From positions 62,001 through 126,000 of the forward strand of contig NZ_JPMY01000011.1 in assembly GCF_000761545.1 (NCBI RefSeq): a stretch of 64,000 nucleotides of DNA. The letters are read 5' to 3'. The DNA is from Pseudomonas sp. ML96 (lineage in GTDB: Bacteria > Pseudomonadota > Gammaproteobacteria > Pseudomonadales > Pseudomonadaceae). The position numbers and the translations under genes were made by a program. This document shows, one piece after another, positions 34,602 through 45,194 of the stretch. Every line of letters begins with the position of its first letter. Position 1 is the first letter of the stretch. The notes under the pieces were generated by a model. That model did not search any database. It was not told the DNA's origin and saw nothing but the letters and a program-made list of their open reading frames with translations.

Positions 34602-37600
34602 TCAGCGCGGCTTCTCGAACGGCTTGTCGAAGCTGATCTCAGGGTTGTGCCAAGGCCCTTTGACCTTGTACTGCACGCTGGCGAAGCGGGCGACACGATC
34701 GCCCAGCAGCTTGTCGGCCACGAACAGCGCACCACCGACGGCCGGCGCCCCGACGATCAGCGCCGCCAGCGGCAGGTTGTTGGTCACCGGCAGGGTCACC
34801 AGCAGGGTGGCGTCGATCTGGTTGCGCGCCATGTCCAGCTGGCCGTTCATCTCCATGGTGCTGGAGGGGCCGACCACGCGCAGCGGCTCGCGGGTGTCGA
34901 ACACGCCGTTCTGGCCGACCAGCAGGGTCTTGGTGGTGTCGTAGCTGAAGCCCTTGCCGAGCAGGTCGGAGAAATCCAGGCGCAGGCGGCGGCTGATCGA
35001 GTTGAAGTTGAGCAGGCCGAACACGCGCAGCGCCGAGGCCGAGCCCTGTACCTCGACGAACTGGCCCTTGCGCAGGCTGGCGTCGAGGCTGCCGGAGAAG
35101 CGCTTAAGGCCGAACCAGGCCGGCGAGCCCGGCCAGCGGCCATCGACATCCAGGCGGAAGCGTTCGCTGGTGGTGCTCGGCGCATAGTTCCAGGCACTCA
35201 GCACATCGGCCAGGTTCTGTCCTTCCAGGCGGCCCTTGTACCAACTGCTGCTGGCACCCGGCGCGCCCTCCCAGCCCATTTCACCGCCCAGCTTGAGCCC
35301 CTTGAGATCGAGGTTCAGCTCGCTGAAACGCACGCCCTGCGGCGTCGGCCGGGCCTTGAGCGACCAGGCGCCGACCAGCGCATCGCCCTGCATGACCTTG
35401 GCGATGCGCACATCAAGGGCGGGAATCTGCCGTGGATCGACGGCGGCCAGCAGGTCCGGCTTATCCGGTTCCGGCTCCGTCTCGTCGGCCTTGGGCGGCT
35501 CGGCCGGCGGGAAGCTCAGGCGCGCCAGATTGATGTCGATGGGCACCCCCGAGGCGTCCGGCAGAGCGATGCTTCCCTCCAGCAGCGCGCTGCTAAGATC
35601 CAACTGCCAGCCGGCCTGGGCCCGCGCCAGCTTGACGCCCAGATTGTCGACCTGGGTGCCGAAACCGTTGAAGCGACCGATGGCCAGATCGGCGCCGCGG
35701 AAGAACTGCCGATTCTGGCCATCGCCAGCCAGGCCCATATAAGGCTTGGCAGCTGCCTGCCAGGCGTTCCAGTCCAGCTCATCCAGCTTGCCGCTGACGC
35801 GCAGCCCGGCGTCCGACGGCAGCTTCGCCGGATCGCCGCCCAGACGCAGTTCACCACGTCCCTGCAGGGTCTGCCCCGGTGCTGCGGCCAGGGCCAGGCT
35901 GGCCACGTTGCCGTAATCCAGCCAGTAACGCCGCTCCTTGCCCTGCAGGGTCATGCGCCAGCTGGTGTTGCGCGTATCGCCTGCAGCCTTGCCGAAGGGT
36001 GGCGGCAGCTCCACGGCGAGGCCCTTGAGGTCAGACTCGATGCGCAGCTGGCTGTCGTTGCCATCCAGGGTCAGGTTGAGCTTGTAGGGAATCTCGCCCT
36101 TGAGCGGCAGGGCCTGGGTCACCCCCAGCCAGCCGGTGAGCTGGGTCAGCGGCATCTTGCCACTGGCCTCGATGCGCGTACGCCCGTTGCCGCGTGCGCC
36201 TTCGGCCAGGGCGCGGCCACGTACCGCGTGCCCGAGCACCTGGGCGCGGATATCCGGCGAGCTGAGGCCGGACGCGGTGTTGAAGCGGAACGCGCCCTTG
36301 AGCTGGCTGAGCGCCAGCTTCGGCGTGGCGATCTGCAACTGCGCGCCCTCGGTGGCGAAGTCCACCTGCACCTGGGGCGGCGCGCCCTTGGCCAGGGGAA
36401 TGTCGAGCTTCAGCTTGCCGCTCAGCGGGCCCTGCCCCTGCCAGCCGGCGAAAGTCTCGGCGGTGCCGATGGGCGCCTCCTGCAGAATCTTCAGCGCATC
36501 CACCAGGCTGCTGTCCAGCTCGCCGTCCAGCGCCATGCGCGGCGCCTGGCCGTTGGCGGCCTTGGGAATATTGGCCGTGACATCGCGCACCCGGCTGTCG
36601 AGGATGGAGCCCTCGGGCACCTTCACATCGACTCCGTCGTCTTCGATCAGCACCTCGCCGCGGGCATCGCGTAGCGCCGGCCAGCCGGGCTGGAAGGCCA
36701 GTTCGGCGCGGTCCACCAGAAAGTACAGGCTGATGCTGCGGGCAGCGTCTTCGGCGCCCTTGGCCAGCGAGCCCTGGTACTGGAACCAGCCGTCTTCAAT
36801 GTGGCCGGCGCGGATCGCGGTCTGCAGCCACTCGGCCAGGGCCGGACTGAGACCGGGCGAACGGGTCGGCAGGTATTTCTTGGCCAGCATCGCGTCGCCG
36901 TCTTCCAGGCCGACGCGCAGGTCCATGTAATCTTCCAGCGCCGGATCCTTCATCAGCCGCACGAGGAAGTCACCGGCAATCCGCCCTTCCTCGCCCACCA
37001 CCTGCAGATAGGGGCTGGACAGGGTGAAGGCCTCATCGTCGAGCGTCCAGCGCAGCGTGGCGCCGGCCTGGCGGTAGTGCCACATCTCGGGGAACAGGTT
37101 GGGGAAGTGCAGGCCGAAGTTCTCGCTGGCCACCAGGCCCTCGCCGCCGCCGAGGTCGCCGCGCACGCTGCCACTGACGTTCTCCGCCGCCGGCACGCCA
37201 TGCCAGGCACCGATGCTGACCTTCTCCAGGTTGGCGGAGAACTGCACGCGCTGGGCGTCGCTCAGTTGCGGCCGGTAATCCACCTGGACGTTGCGCAAGG
37301 CGCCGCGCGGCTGCAGCGCAGTGATCGCCTCGACGGCCGCCTCCGGTAGCGGTGCCAGCGCCAGGATCACCGGGCCCAGCGGGCTCAGTTCGAGATGATC
37401 GGCGCTCAGCCCCCAGCGCTCCACCTGGCCCTGGGCGTCCAGTTTCTGGCTCAGCGCCAGCTGCACTTCGCCCCAGCGGGTCTCGCCCAGGCTCAGTGCC
37501 AGGGCATCGACCAGCAGGTCGAAGCCATCGCCACGGCGCTCGAAATAAGCACTCAGGCCGAGGTCGCTGACCTCGACCGGCGGGCGCTGGGCGAAGGCAC

Positions 37601-38438
37601 CGCGCACCTCCGGGGCATGCAGGCGGGCGGCGCCGCGCTGCACTGCGCCATCGGCCCAGTCCAGCCAGAACTCGCCGCCGGCCTGGGCCTTGCTCAGGCT
37701 CCAGTCGTGCAACAGGCCCTTGGGTAGCCAGGCCGCCCAATCACTCTGCGGCAGGCTCAGATAGGCCTCGGCGCGACTCGCGCGCCAGTCCTTGGGCGCC
37801 AGGCGCACGTGCAGATTGAAGGCCAGCGGCTGGCCATCCGGCAGACGCAGGCGGCCATCCAGGCGCTGACGCACCGTGCCGCTGCGCAGCGTGACATCGA
37901 TATAGGTGAGGCTGAGCGGCTCGCCAGCCTGAGGCTCGAAAGTCAGCTGACTGCCGAGCAGGGAAACCTTGCGCACCATCTTCAGGCCGTCGATCAGGCG
38001 CTGCGGGTCCAGCGGCTGGGCCGACTCCCGCCGCGGCAGGCCCTCGACCGCCCAGTGCCCCTCGGCGTCTTGGCGCAGGCTCAGCTGCAGGCCCTCGACC
38101 TGCAGGTTGGCGATGCGCGGCTGGCGCGCCAGCAGGCTGTCGAGCACCGCCGGCACCACGCGCACCTGGTCCAGGCGCACCACGCTGTCGCCCTCGCCGA
38201 CCAGCACGTCGTGCGCGGTGAGCACCGGGCTCAGGCCGTGCCAGCTGCCTTCCAGGCTGCCGATGGACAGCGGCATGTTCAACGCGGTGGCGGCGCGCGC
38301 CTGCACCTCGTCACGGTATTCGGCCACCAGCGGCACCAGCTGACGCCCCAGGCTGACGTACAGCGCGGCCAGCACCAGGACCAGGGCACAGAGCCCCAGC
38401 CCCCAACGCAGCAGTCGGCTCAGCAGGCTGGCGAGCAT
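34602..38438 (-). CDS. yhdP: YhdP, AsmA-like intermembrane lipid transport protein
   Basis: Very large (1278 residues) inner-membrane-anchored protein with a single N-terminal helix (about residues 11-31) and a long periplasmic beta-groove. With TamB and YdbH, YhdP carries phospholipids to the outer membrane in E. coli. The C-terminal AsmA-like part is seen in FSGSLDASLRKGQFVEVQG and the late LPVTNNLPLAALIVGAPAVG. I start at the ATG at 38438 rather than the TTG just before it. Confidence 0.93.
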   Translation of the reverse strand: MLASLLSRLLRWGLGLCALVLVLAALYVSLGRQLVPLVAEYRDEVQARAATALNMPLSIGSLEGSWHGLSPVLTAHDVLVGEGDSVVRLDQVRVVPAVLDSLLARQPRIANLQVEGLQLSLRQDAEGHWAVEGLPRRESAQPLDPQRLIDGLKMVRKVSLLGSQLTFEPQAGEPLSLTYIDVTLRSGTVRQRLDGRLRLPDGQPLAFNLHVRLAPKDWRASRAEAYLSLPQSDWAAWLPKGLLHDWSLSKAQAGGEFWLDWADGAVQRGAARLHAPEVRGAFAQRPPVEVSDLGLSAYFERRGDGFDLLVDALALSLGETRWGEVQLALSQKLDAQGQVERWGLSADHLELSPLGPVILALAPLPEAAVEAITALQPRGALRNVQVDYRPQLSDAQRVQFSANLEKVSIGAWHGVPAAENVSGSVRGDLGGGEGLVASENFGLHFPNLFPEMWHYRQAGATLRWTLDDEAFTLSSPYLQVVGEEGRIAGDFLVRLMKDPALEDYMDLRVGLEDGDAMLAKKYLPTRSPGLSPALAEWLQTAIRAGHIEDGWFQYQGSLAKGAEDAARSISLYFLVDRAELAFQPGWPALRDARGEVLIEDDGVDVKVPEGSILDSRVRDVTANIPKAANGQAPRMALDGELDSSLVDALKILQEAPIGTAETFAGWQGQGPLSGKLKLDIPLAKGAPPQVQVDFATEGAQLQIATPKLALSQLKGAFRFNTASGLSSPDIRAQVLGHAVRGRALAEGARGNGRTRIEASGKMPLTQLTGWLGVTQALPLKGEIPYKLNLTLDGNDSQLRIESDLKGLAVELPPPFGKAAGDTRNTSWRMTLQGKERRYWLDYGNVASLALAAAPGQTLQGRGELRLGGDPAKLPSDAGLRVSGKLDELDWNAWQAAAKPYMGLAGDGQNRQFFRGADLAIGRFNGFGTQVDNLGVKLARAQAGWQLDLSSALLEGSIALPDASGVPIDINLARLSFPPAEPPKADETEPEPDKPDLLAAVDPRQIPALDVRIAKVMQGDALVGAWSLKARPTPQGVRFSELNLDLKGLKLGGEMGWEGAPGASSSWYKGRLEGQNLADVLSAWNYAPSTTSERFRLDVDGRWPGSPAWFGLKRFSGSLDASLRKGQFVEVQGSASALRVFGLLNFNSISRRLRLDFSDLLGKGFSYDTTKTLLVGQNGVFDTREPLRVVGPSSTMEMNGQLDMARNQIDATLLVTLPVTNNLPLAALIVGAPAVGGALFVADKLLGDRVARFASVQYKVKGPWHNPEISFDKPFEKPR

Positions 38439-38457
38439 CAAGCTTCAGTTCCCCGGC

Positions 38458-39915
38458 TCAGAGCAGCACGACATCGTATTGCTCCTGGGAGTACATGCTC
38501 TCCACCTGGAATTTGATGGTGCGGCCGATGAAGGCCTCCAGATCGGCGACATTGCCTGACTCCTCGTCGAGCAGGCGGTCGACCACCTTCTGGTTGGCCA
38601 GCACCAGGTAGCCCTCGGCCTGGTAGGCACGAGCCTCGCGCAGGATTTCGCGGAAGATCTCGTAGCAGATGGTCTCCGGCGTCTTCAGCTTGCTGCGCCC
38701 CTGGCAGGCGCTGCATGGCTCGCACAGCACCTGCTCGAGGCTCTCGCGGGTGCGCTTGCGGGTCATCTGCACCAGGCCCAGCTCGGTGATGCCGATGATG
38801 TTGGTCTTGGCGTGATCGCGCTCCAGCTGCTTCTCCAGGGTGCGTAGCACCTGGCGCTGGTGTTCTTCATCTTCCATGTCGATGAAGTCGATGATGATGA
38901 TCCCGCCGATATTGCGCAGGCGCAGCTGGCGGGCGATGGCGGTGGCCGCCTCGAGGTTGGTCTTGAAGATGGTCTCTTCGAGGGTGCGGTGACCGACGAA
39001 GGCCCCGGTGTTGACGTCCACCGTGGTCATCGCCTCGGCCGGGTCGACCACCAGGTAGCCGCCGGATTTGAGCGGCACCTTGCGCTCCAGGGCGCGCTGG
39101 ATCTCGTCCTCGACGCCGTACAGGTCGAAGATCGGCCGTTCGCCAGGGTAATGCTCCAGGCGGTCGGCGATCTCCGGCATCAATTCGTCGACGAACTGGG
39201 TGATCTTGCCGAAGGTCTCCCGCGAGTCGATGCGGATCTTCTCGATCTTCGGGTTGACCAGGTCGCGCAGGGTGCGCAGGGCCAGGGACAGGTCCTCGTA
39301 GATCACCGAGGGGGTCGGCGCGGTCTTCATCTGCGCGGCGATCTGCTCCCACAGGCGGCGCAGGTAGCGGATATCGACCAGGATCTCGTCGGCACCGGCG
39401 CCCTCGGCGGCGGTCCTGAGAATGAAGCCACCGACTTCCTCGATACCCTCGGCGGCCACGCAATCGGCCACCACCTGCTTGAGGCGCTCGCGCTCGGCTT
39501 CGTCCTCGATCTTCAGCGAGATGCCGACATGCGCGGTACGCGGCATGTACACCAGATAGCGGGAAGGGATGGACAGGTGCGTGGTGAGGCGTGCGCCCTT
39601 GGTGCCAATCGGGTCCTTGGTCACCTGCACGACGAGACTCTGGCCCTCGTGGACCAGGGCGCCGATGGACTCCACCGCACTGCCCTCGCGGGTGGAGATT
39701 TCCGCCGCATGGATGAACGCGGCGCGCTCCAGGCCGATGTCGATGAAGGCTGCCTGCATACCCGGCAGCACCCGTACGACCTTGCCTTTATAAATGTTGC
39801 CGACGATGCCGCGCTTCTGGGTGCGCTCGACATGCACCTCCTGCAGCACACCGTTTTCCACCACCGCCACGCGCGACTCCATCGGCGTGATGTTGATCAG
39901 GATCTCTTCGCTCAT
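38458..39915 (-). CDS. rng: Ribonuclease G
   Basis: Endoribonuclease of the RNase E/G family, maturing 16S rRNA 5' ends and cutting some mRNAs. An N-terminal S1 domain (about residues 35-120) is followed by the catalytic DNase I-like part (VDVNTGAFVG, IIIIDFIDM) and the zinc-link cysteines in LCEPCSACQG. Length 485 is normal. It lies 19 bp upstream of yhdP and 72 bp after maf. Confidence 0.97.
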   Translation of the reverse strand: MSEEILINITPMESRVAVVENGVLQEVHVERTQKRGIVGNIYKGKVVRVLPGMQAAFIDIGLERAAFIHAAEISTREGSAVESIGALVHEGQSLVVQVTKDPIGTKGARLTTHLSIPSRYLVYMPRTAHVGISLKIEDEAERERLKQVVADCVAAEGIEEVGGFILRTAAEGAGADEILVDIRYLRRLWEQIAAQMKTAPTPSVIYEDLSLALRTLRDLVNPKIEKIRIDSRETFGKITQFVDELMPEIADRLEHYPGERPIFDLYGVEDEIQRALERKVPLKSGGYLVVDPAEAMTTVDVNTGAFVGHRTLEETIFKTNLEAATAIARQLRLRNIGGIIIIDFIDMEDEEHQRQVLRTLEKQLERDHAKTNIIGITELGLVQMTRKRTRESLEQVLCEPCSACQGRSKLKTPETICYEIFREILREARAYQAEGYLVLANQKVVDRLLDEESGNVADLEAFIGRTIKFQVESMYSQEQYDVVLL

Positions 39916-39987
39916 GCGTCCTACTCTGCGCGTCGCGACTGCTGGCCAGGGGCCGCTGCCACTACTGACTATCTGTGGGCTGGCAGG

Positions 39988-40572
39988 TCAGACCTGCCAG
40001 CACGAAATCCCGAACTCCTCCAGCAACTGCACGGTTTCGCACAGCGGCAGGCCGACCACGGCCGAATAACTGCCCTCGAGCTGGCTGACGAACACCGCCG
40101 CCAGCCCCTGAATACCATAGCTGCCCGCCTTGTCGCATGGCTCGCCGGTTGCCCAGTAGGCCTCCGCCTCGCCAGGGCGCAGCGGGCGAAAACGCACGCG
40201 ACTGGCCACTACCCGCGACTCGACCCGCTGCCCGGCGACCAGCGCCACGGCAGTCAACACCTGGTGCTCACGACCGGACAGGGTGGCCAGAGTGGCCAAC
40301 GCATCGGCACGATCCAGCGGTTTGCCGAGGATGCGACCGTCGAGCACCACCGCGGTATCCGCGCCCAGCACCACCGCATCGACGGCGTCTGCCAACGAAG
40401 CCAGTCCGGCCAACGCCTTTTCCCGAGCCAGGCGCTCTACATAGCGCTCCGCAGGCTCATCGGGCAAGGCCGTTTCATCAATCGAGGCGATTAGCGTGAC
40501 GAAGGGCACGCCGACCTGCGCCAGCAACTCGCGCCGGCGGGGGGAACCCGAAGCCAGGTGAAGCGTGGCCAT
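39988..40572 (-). CDS. maf: Maf-family nucleotide pyrophosphatase
   Basis: House-cleaning nucleotide pyrophosphatase of 194 residues; the YhdE subgroup removes dTTP/UTP and modified forms. Signature [12 protein letters not shown] at the N-terminus, then [18 protein letters not shown] and [12 protein letters not shown]. Gene order mreD-maf-rng matches E. coli. Confidence 0.95.
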   Translation of the reverse strand: MATLHLASGSPRRRELLAQVGVPFVTLIASIDETALPDEPAERYVERLAREKALAGLASLADAVDAVVLGADTAVVLDGRILGKPLDRADALATLATLSGREHQVLTAVALVAGQRVESRVVASRVRFRPLRPGEAEAYWATGEPCDKAGSYGIQGLAAVFVSQLEGSYSAVVGLPLCETVQLLEEFGISCWQV

Positions 40573-40604
40573 GCAGAGGTCTCCGGGTCAGGTGGAATGG
40601 CGTA

Positions 40605-41093
40605 TCAGCGAATGGCGAAACGCTGTTGCAGCCCACGCAGGATGGCGAACACCCAGGGCCAGAGCAAGGCGCTGATCAGCGCCGGCAGGACGAAGGCCAG
40701 GGTCGGTGGGCGATTGCCGGTGAGGGCGTTGAGCCACAGCTGCACCAGCTGGGCGATGCCAAGCACCACCAGCAGCACCAGGCTCTGCTGCCACATGGGG
40801 AACATCTGCAGACGGCGCTGTAGCGACAGCACCAGGAAGATGATCAGGGTGAGGATCAGCGCGTTCTGCCCGAGCAAGGTGCCGAACAGCACGTCCTGTA
40901 CCAGCCCCAGGCACCAGGCGCTCACCATGCCGATGCGGTGCGGCAGGGCCAGCGCCCAGTAGGACAGGAACAGGGCCACCCACAGTGGGCGGCCGACTTC
41001 CATGAACTGCGGCATCGGCGCGACGCTGAGCAGCAGCGCGAGGATCAGGCTGGCCCAGATCACCCAGGCATTGCGCGCTCTGACCTGGACCAT
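40605..41093 (-). CDS. mreD: Rod shape-determining protein MreD
   Basis: Small membrane protein (162 residues, about five to six helices) of the elongasome, bridging MreC and RodA/PBP2. Start: ATG at 41093, eight bases after GGGAG and overlapping the mreC stop as TGATG; a GTG at 41096 is also possible. The C-terminus ends in the basic GLQQRFAIR. Confidence 0.92.
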   Translation of the reverse strand: MVQVRARNAWVIWASLILALLLSVAPMPQFMEVGRPLWVALFLSYWALALPHRIGMVSAWCLGLVQDVLFGTLLGQNALILTLIIFLVLSLQRRLQMFPMWQQSLVLLVVLGIAQLVQLWLNALTGNRPPTLAFVLPALISALLWPWVFAILRGLQQRFAIR

Positions 41094-42148
41094 CACTGAT
41101 TCTCCCGGGGTGCGGCAGGTGCCGGCGTGGCAGCGGGCGGCGCCGCTGGGGCGACCGGGGCGGGTTGCGCCGGCGGGTTAGCAGGGGTTGCAGCAGGCGC
41201 TGGCTGGGTCGCCGCGCCATGGCTATCGGCGGCAGCCTCGCGGTCGGCCGCTTCCTGCGCCTCGGCGGCCTCGGTGGCACGCTCCTCGGGGGTCCGTTCG
41301 TCGGTGAACACCAGCAGCATGTAGCGGCTGCGATTGAGCGCTGCGGTCGGTACGGCCCGGACGATGGCGAAGGGCTGACCGGAGTCGTGCACCACTTCGT
41401 TGACCGTGGCCACCGGGTAACCGGCCGGGAAACGCTGGCCCATGCCGGAGCTGACCAGCAGATCGCCTTCCTTTATATCCGCGGTGTCGGCCACGTGGCG
41501 CAGCTCCAGGCGTTCCGGGTTACCGGTACCGGTAGCGATGGCACGCAGGCCGTTGCGGTTCACCTGCACCGGGATGCTGTGGTTGGTGTCGGTGAGCAGC
41601 AGCACGCGGGCGGTGTAGGGCATCACCTCGACCACCTGGCCCATCAGGCCACGGGCATCGAGCACCGGCTGGCCGAGGAACACACCGTCGCGCTCGCCCT
41701 TGTCGATCAGGATGCGGTGGGTGAAGGGGTTGGGGTCGACGCCGATCAGCTCGGTGACCAGTACTCGCTCGTCCACCAGCGCGGCGGAGTTGAGCAACTC
41801 GCGCAGGCGCACGTTCTGTTCGGTGAGGGTGGCCAGCTTCTGCAGGCGGCCCTGCATCAGCAGCGCCTCGGCCTTGAGCTTCTCGTTCTCCGCCGCCAGT
41901 TCGCTGCGGCTGGTGAACTGCTGGGTCACGCCTTCCCACAGGGTCACCGGCAGGCGCGCCAGGCGGTAGGCTGGCTCGGTGATCACGCCGACCTGGGCGC
42001 GCAGTGGCTGGAGCACTTCGAAACGCGCATCCACCACCATCAGGACGGCCGAAAGCACGACCAGCACCAGCAGTCGTACGCCCAGCGAAGGTCCCTTGGC
42101 AAATAGCGGTTTGATGGCAGCTACTCCCGGCTGACAGCTAGAAAACAC
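41093..42148 (-). CDS. mreC: Rod shape-determining protein MreC
   Basis: Periplasmic scaffold of the elongasome with one N-terminal membrane helix, then a coiled coil (ELAAENEKLKAEALLMQGRLQ) and two beta domains. The C-terminus is a long Ala/Pro-rich tail. The start is unclear. The GTG at 42148 gives 351 residues but lies inside the T-tail of a terminator and has no Shine-Dalgarno. The conserved family start (IKPLFAKGPSLGVRLL) begins at an ATC at 42115, eight bases after GGGAG. The listed start is the conventional one. Confidence 0.9.
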   Translation of the reverse strand: MFSSCQPGVAAIKPLFAKGPSLGVRLLVLVVLSAVLMVVDARFEVLQPLRAQVGVITEPAYRLARLPVTLWEGVTQQFTSRSELAAENEKLKAEALLMQGRLQKLATLTEQNVRLRELLNSAALVDERVLVTELIGVDPNPFTHRILIDKGERDGVFLGQPVLDARGLMGQVVEVMPYTARVLLLTDTNHSIPVQVNRNGLRAIATGTGNPERLELRHVADTADIKEGDLLVSSGMGQRFPAGYPVATVNEVVHDSGQPFAIVRAVPTAALNRSRYMLLVFTDERTPEERATEAAEAQEAADREAAADSHGAATQPAPAATPANPPAQPAPVAPAAPPAATPAPAAPRENQ

Positions 42149-42173
42149 AAAGCCGGAAGGGTCGCTTCCGGCT
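42142..42173 (-). terminator. Terminator-like hairpin between mreB and mreC
   Basis: Minus strand AGCCGGAAG ... CTTCCGGCT (plus arms 42151-42159 and 42165-42173, five-base loop) followed by TTGTGTTTT. It probably lowers mreCD expression relative to mreB by partial termination. Confidence 0.75.
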
Positions 42174-42193
42174 TCGGCTCACCACAGGATTCA

Positions 42194-43243
<1,050 letters not shown>

Positions 43244-43287
43244 CTAAACAGAGCGCGATGAAAAACGCTGGGTAAAAAGTGCGGCAA

Positions 43288-43316
43288 ACTCTATCAACGA
43301 GCCGCCTTTTGGGCAA
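43288..43316 (-). promoter_or_regulatory. mreB promoter
   Basis: Minus strand: -35 TTGCCC (plus 43311-43316), 17-bp spacer, extended -10 TGA-TAGAGT (plus 43288-43293). The gap to the mreB ATG is 56 bp. Its -35 overlaps that of gatC. Confidence 0.6.
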
Positions 43317-43336
43317 GGCGCCAGATATGCTAAATT
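43309..43336 (+). promoter_or_regulatory. gatCAB promoter
   Basis: Plus strand: -35 TTGGGC (43309-43314), 16-bp spacer, extended -10 TGC-TAAATT (43331-43336). The gatC ATG lies 91 bp downstream. Confidence 0.55.
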
Positions 43337-43427
43337 GCCTGCTTTTCCGGGCCTTAGGGCCCAAAAATCGCGGCATCTGACCGCCCCGCGCGGCATCCGT
43401 TCCCCGCCCGTTTTCTGGAGACTCACG

Positions 43428-43715
43428 ATGGCGCTCGAACGCTCCGACGTGGAAAAAATCGCCCATCTCGCCCGTCTGGGCCTGAACGAGGCGGAAATTC
43501 CGCAGACCACTGCCACCCTCAACAACATCCTCGGCCTGATCGACGCCATGCAGGCGGTCGACACCACCGGCATCGAGCCGTTGGCCCATCCGCTCGAGGC
43601 CACCCAGCGCCTGCGCGCCGACGTGGTGAGCGAACAGAACCAGCGCGACGCCTACCAGGCAATCGCCCCGGCCGTGGAAAGCGGCCTGTTCCTCGTGCCG
43701 AAAGTCATCGAATAA
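43428..43715 (+). CDS. gatC: Asp/Glu-tRNA amidotransferase subunit GatC
   Basis: A 95-residue subunit that wraps GatA and GatB in the tRNA-dependent amidotransferase making Gln-tRNA and/or Asn-tRNA. It starts [25 protein letters not shown] precedes the ATG at 43428. The open frame continues 5' but has no signal there. Confidence 0.96.
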   Translation: MALERSDVEKIAHLARLGLNEAEIPQTTATLNNILGLIDAMQAVDTTGIEPLAHPLEATQRLRADVVSEQNQRDAYQAIAPAVESGLFLVPKVIE

Positions 43716-43731
43716 AAGGAAAGGCCTGCTC

Positions 43732-45183
43732 ATGCATCAACTGACTCTGGCCGAGATCGCTCGCGGCCTGAAGGATAAGACCTTCTCCTCCGTCGAGCTG
43801 ACCGAGAGCCTGCTGGCGCGCATCGCCCAGCTCGACCCGCAGCTGAACAGCTTTATCACCGTCACCGAAGAGCTGGCCCGCGCCCAGGCGCAAGCCGCCG
43901 ACGCCCGCCGCGCGGCCGGCGAGAATGGCACCCTGCTCGGCGCGCCGATCGGCCACAAGGACCTGTTCTGCACCAACGGCGTGCTGACCAGCTGTGGTTC
44001 GAAGATCCTCACCGGCTTCAAGGCGCCCTATGACGCCACCGTGGTCGACAAGCTGGCCACCGCCGGTACCGTGACCCTGGGCAAGCTGAACATGGACGAG
44101 TTCGCCATGGGCTCGGCCAACGAATCCAGCCACTACGGCGCGGTGAAGAACCCCTGGGACCTGACCCGCGTACCGGGCGGCTCCTCCGGCGGTAGCGCCG
44201 CCGCCGTGGCCGCACGCCTGCTGCCGGCCGCCACCGGCACCGACACCGGCGGCTCGATCCGCCAGCCGGCCGCGCTGACCAACCTCACCGGGATCAAGCC
44301 GACCTACGGTCGCGTCTCCCGCTGGGGCATGATCGCCTATGCCTCCAGCCTCGATCAGGGCGGCCCGCTGGCCCGCACCGCCGAGGACTGCGCCCTGCTG
44401 CTCGGCGCCATGGCCGGTTTCGACCCGAAGGATTCGACCAGCGTCGATCAGCCGGTGGATGATTACCTGGCTGCCCTGACCCAGCCGCTAGCCGGCCTGC
44501 GCATCGGTCTGCCCAAGGAATACTTCGGCGCCGGCCTCGACAGCCGCATCGCTGACGCCGTGTTGGCCGTAGTCGAAGAGCTGAAGAAGCTCGGTGCCAC
44601 CGTCAAGGAAATCAGCCTGCCGAACATGCAGCACGCGATTCCCGCCTACTACGTAATCGCCCCAGCGGAAGCCAGCTCCAACCTGTCGCGTTTCGACGGC
44701 GTGCGCTTCGGCTACCGCTGCGAGAACCCGGTCAACCTCGAAGACCTGTACAAGCGCTCGCGCGGCGAAGGCTTCGGCGCGGAAGTGAAGCGCCGCATCA
44801 TGGTCGGCACCTATGCGCTGTCCGCCGGTTACTACGATGCCTACTACATCAAGGCCCAGCAGATCCGCCGCCTGATCAAGAACGACTTCGTCGCCGCTTT
44901 CAATGAAGTCGACCTGATCCTCGGCCCGACCACGCCGAACCCGGCCTGGAAACTCGGCGAGAAGAGCGCCGATCCGGTCTCGGCCTACCTGGAAGACATC
45001 TACACCATCACCGCCAACCTCGCCGGCATCCCGGGTCTGTCCATGCCCGCCGGCTTCGTCGACGGCCTGCCGGTCGGCGTGCAGCTGCTCGCCCCCTACT
45101 TCCAGGAAGGTCGCCTGCTCAACGTGGCGCACCAGTACCAGCAAGTGTCCGATTGGCACACTCGCGCCCCGGCCGGATTCTGA
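43732..45183 (+). CDS. gatA: Asp/Glu-tRNA amidotransferase subunit GatA
   Basis: Amidase-signature subunit releasing ammonia from glutamine. The catalytic Ser-cisSer-Lys triad is visible as K76 (GHKDLF), S151 (GGSSGGS) and S175 (DTGGSIRQ). Length 483 is normal. It lies 16 bp after gatC, with AAGGAAAGG upstream. Confidence 0.97.
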   Translation: MHQLTLAEIARGLKDKTFSSVELTESLLARIAQLDPQLNSFITVTEELARAQAQAADARRAAGENGTLLGAPIGHKDLFCTNGVLTSCGSKILTGFKAPYDATVVDKLATAGTVTLGKLNMDEFAMGSANESSHYGAVKNPWDLTRVPGGSSGGSAAAVAARLLPAATGTDTGGSIRQPAALTNLTGIKPTYGRVSRWGMIAYASSLDQGGPLARTAEDCALLLGAMAGFDPKDSTSVDQPVDDYLAALTQPLAGLRIGLPKEYFGAGLDSRIADAVLAVVEELKKLGATVKEISLPNMQHAIPAYYVIAPAEASSNLSRFDGVRFGYRCENPVNLEDLYKRSRGEGFGAEVKRRIMVGTYALSAGYYDAYYIKAQQIRRLIKNDFVAAFNEVDLILGPTTPNPAWKLGEKSADPVSAYLEDIYTITANLAGIPGLSMPAGFVDGLPVGVQLLAPYFQEGRLLNVAHQYQQVSDWHTRAPAGF

Positions 45184-45194
45184 GGAACACGCAC

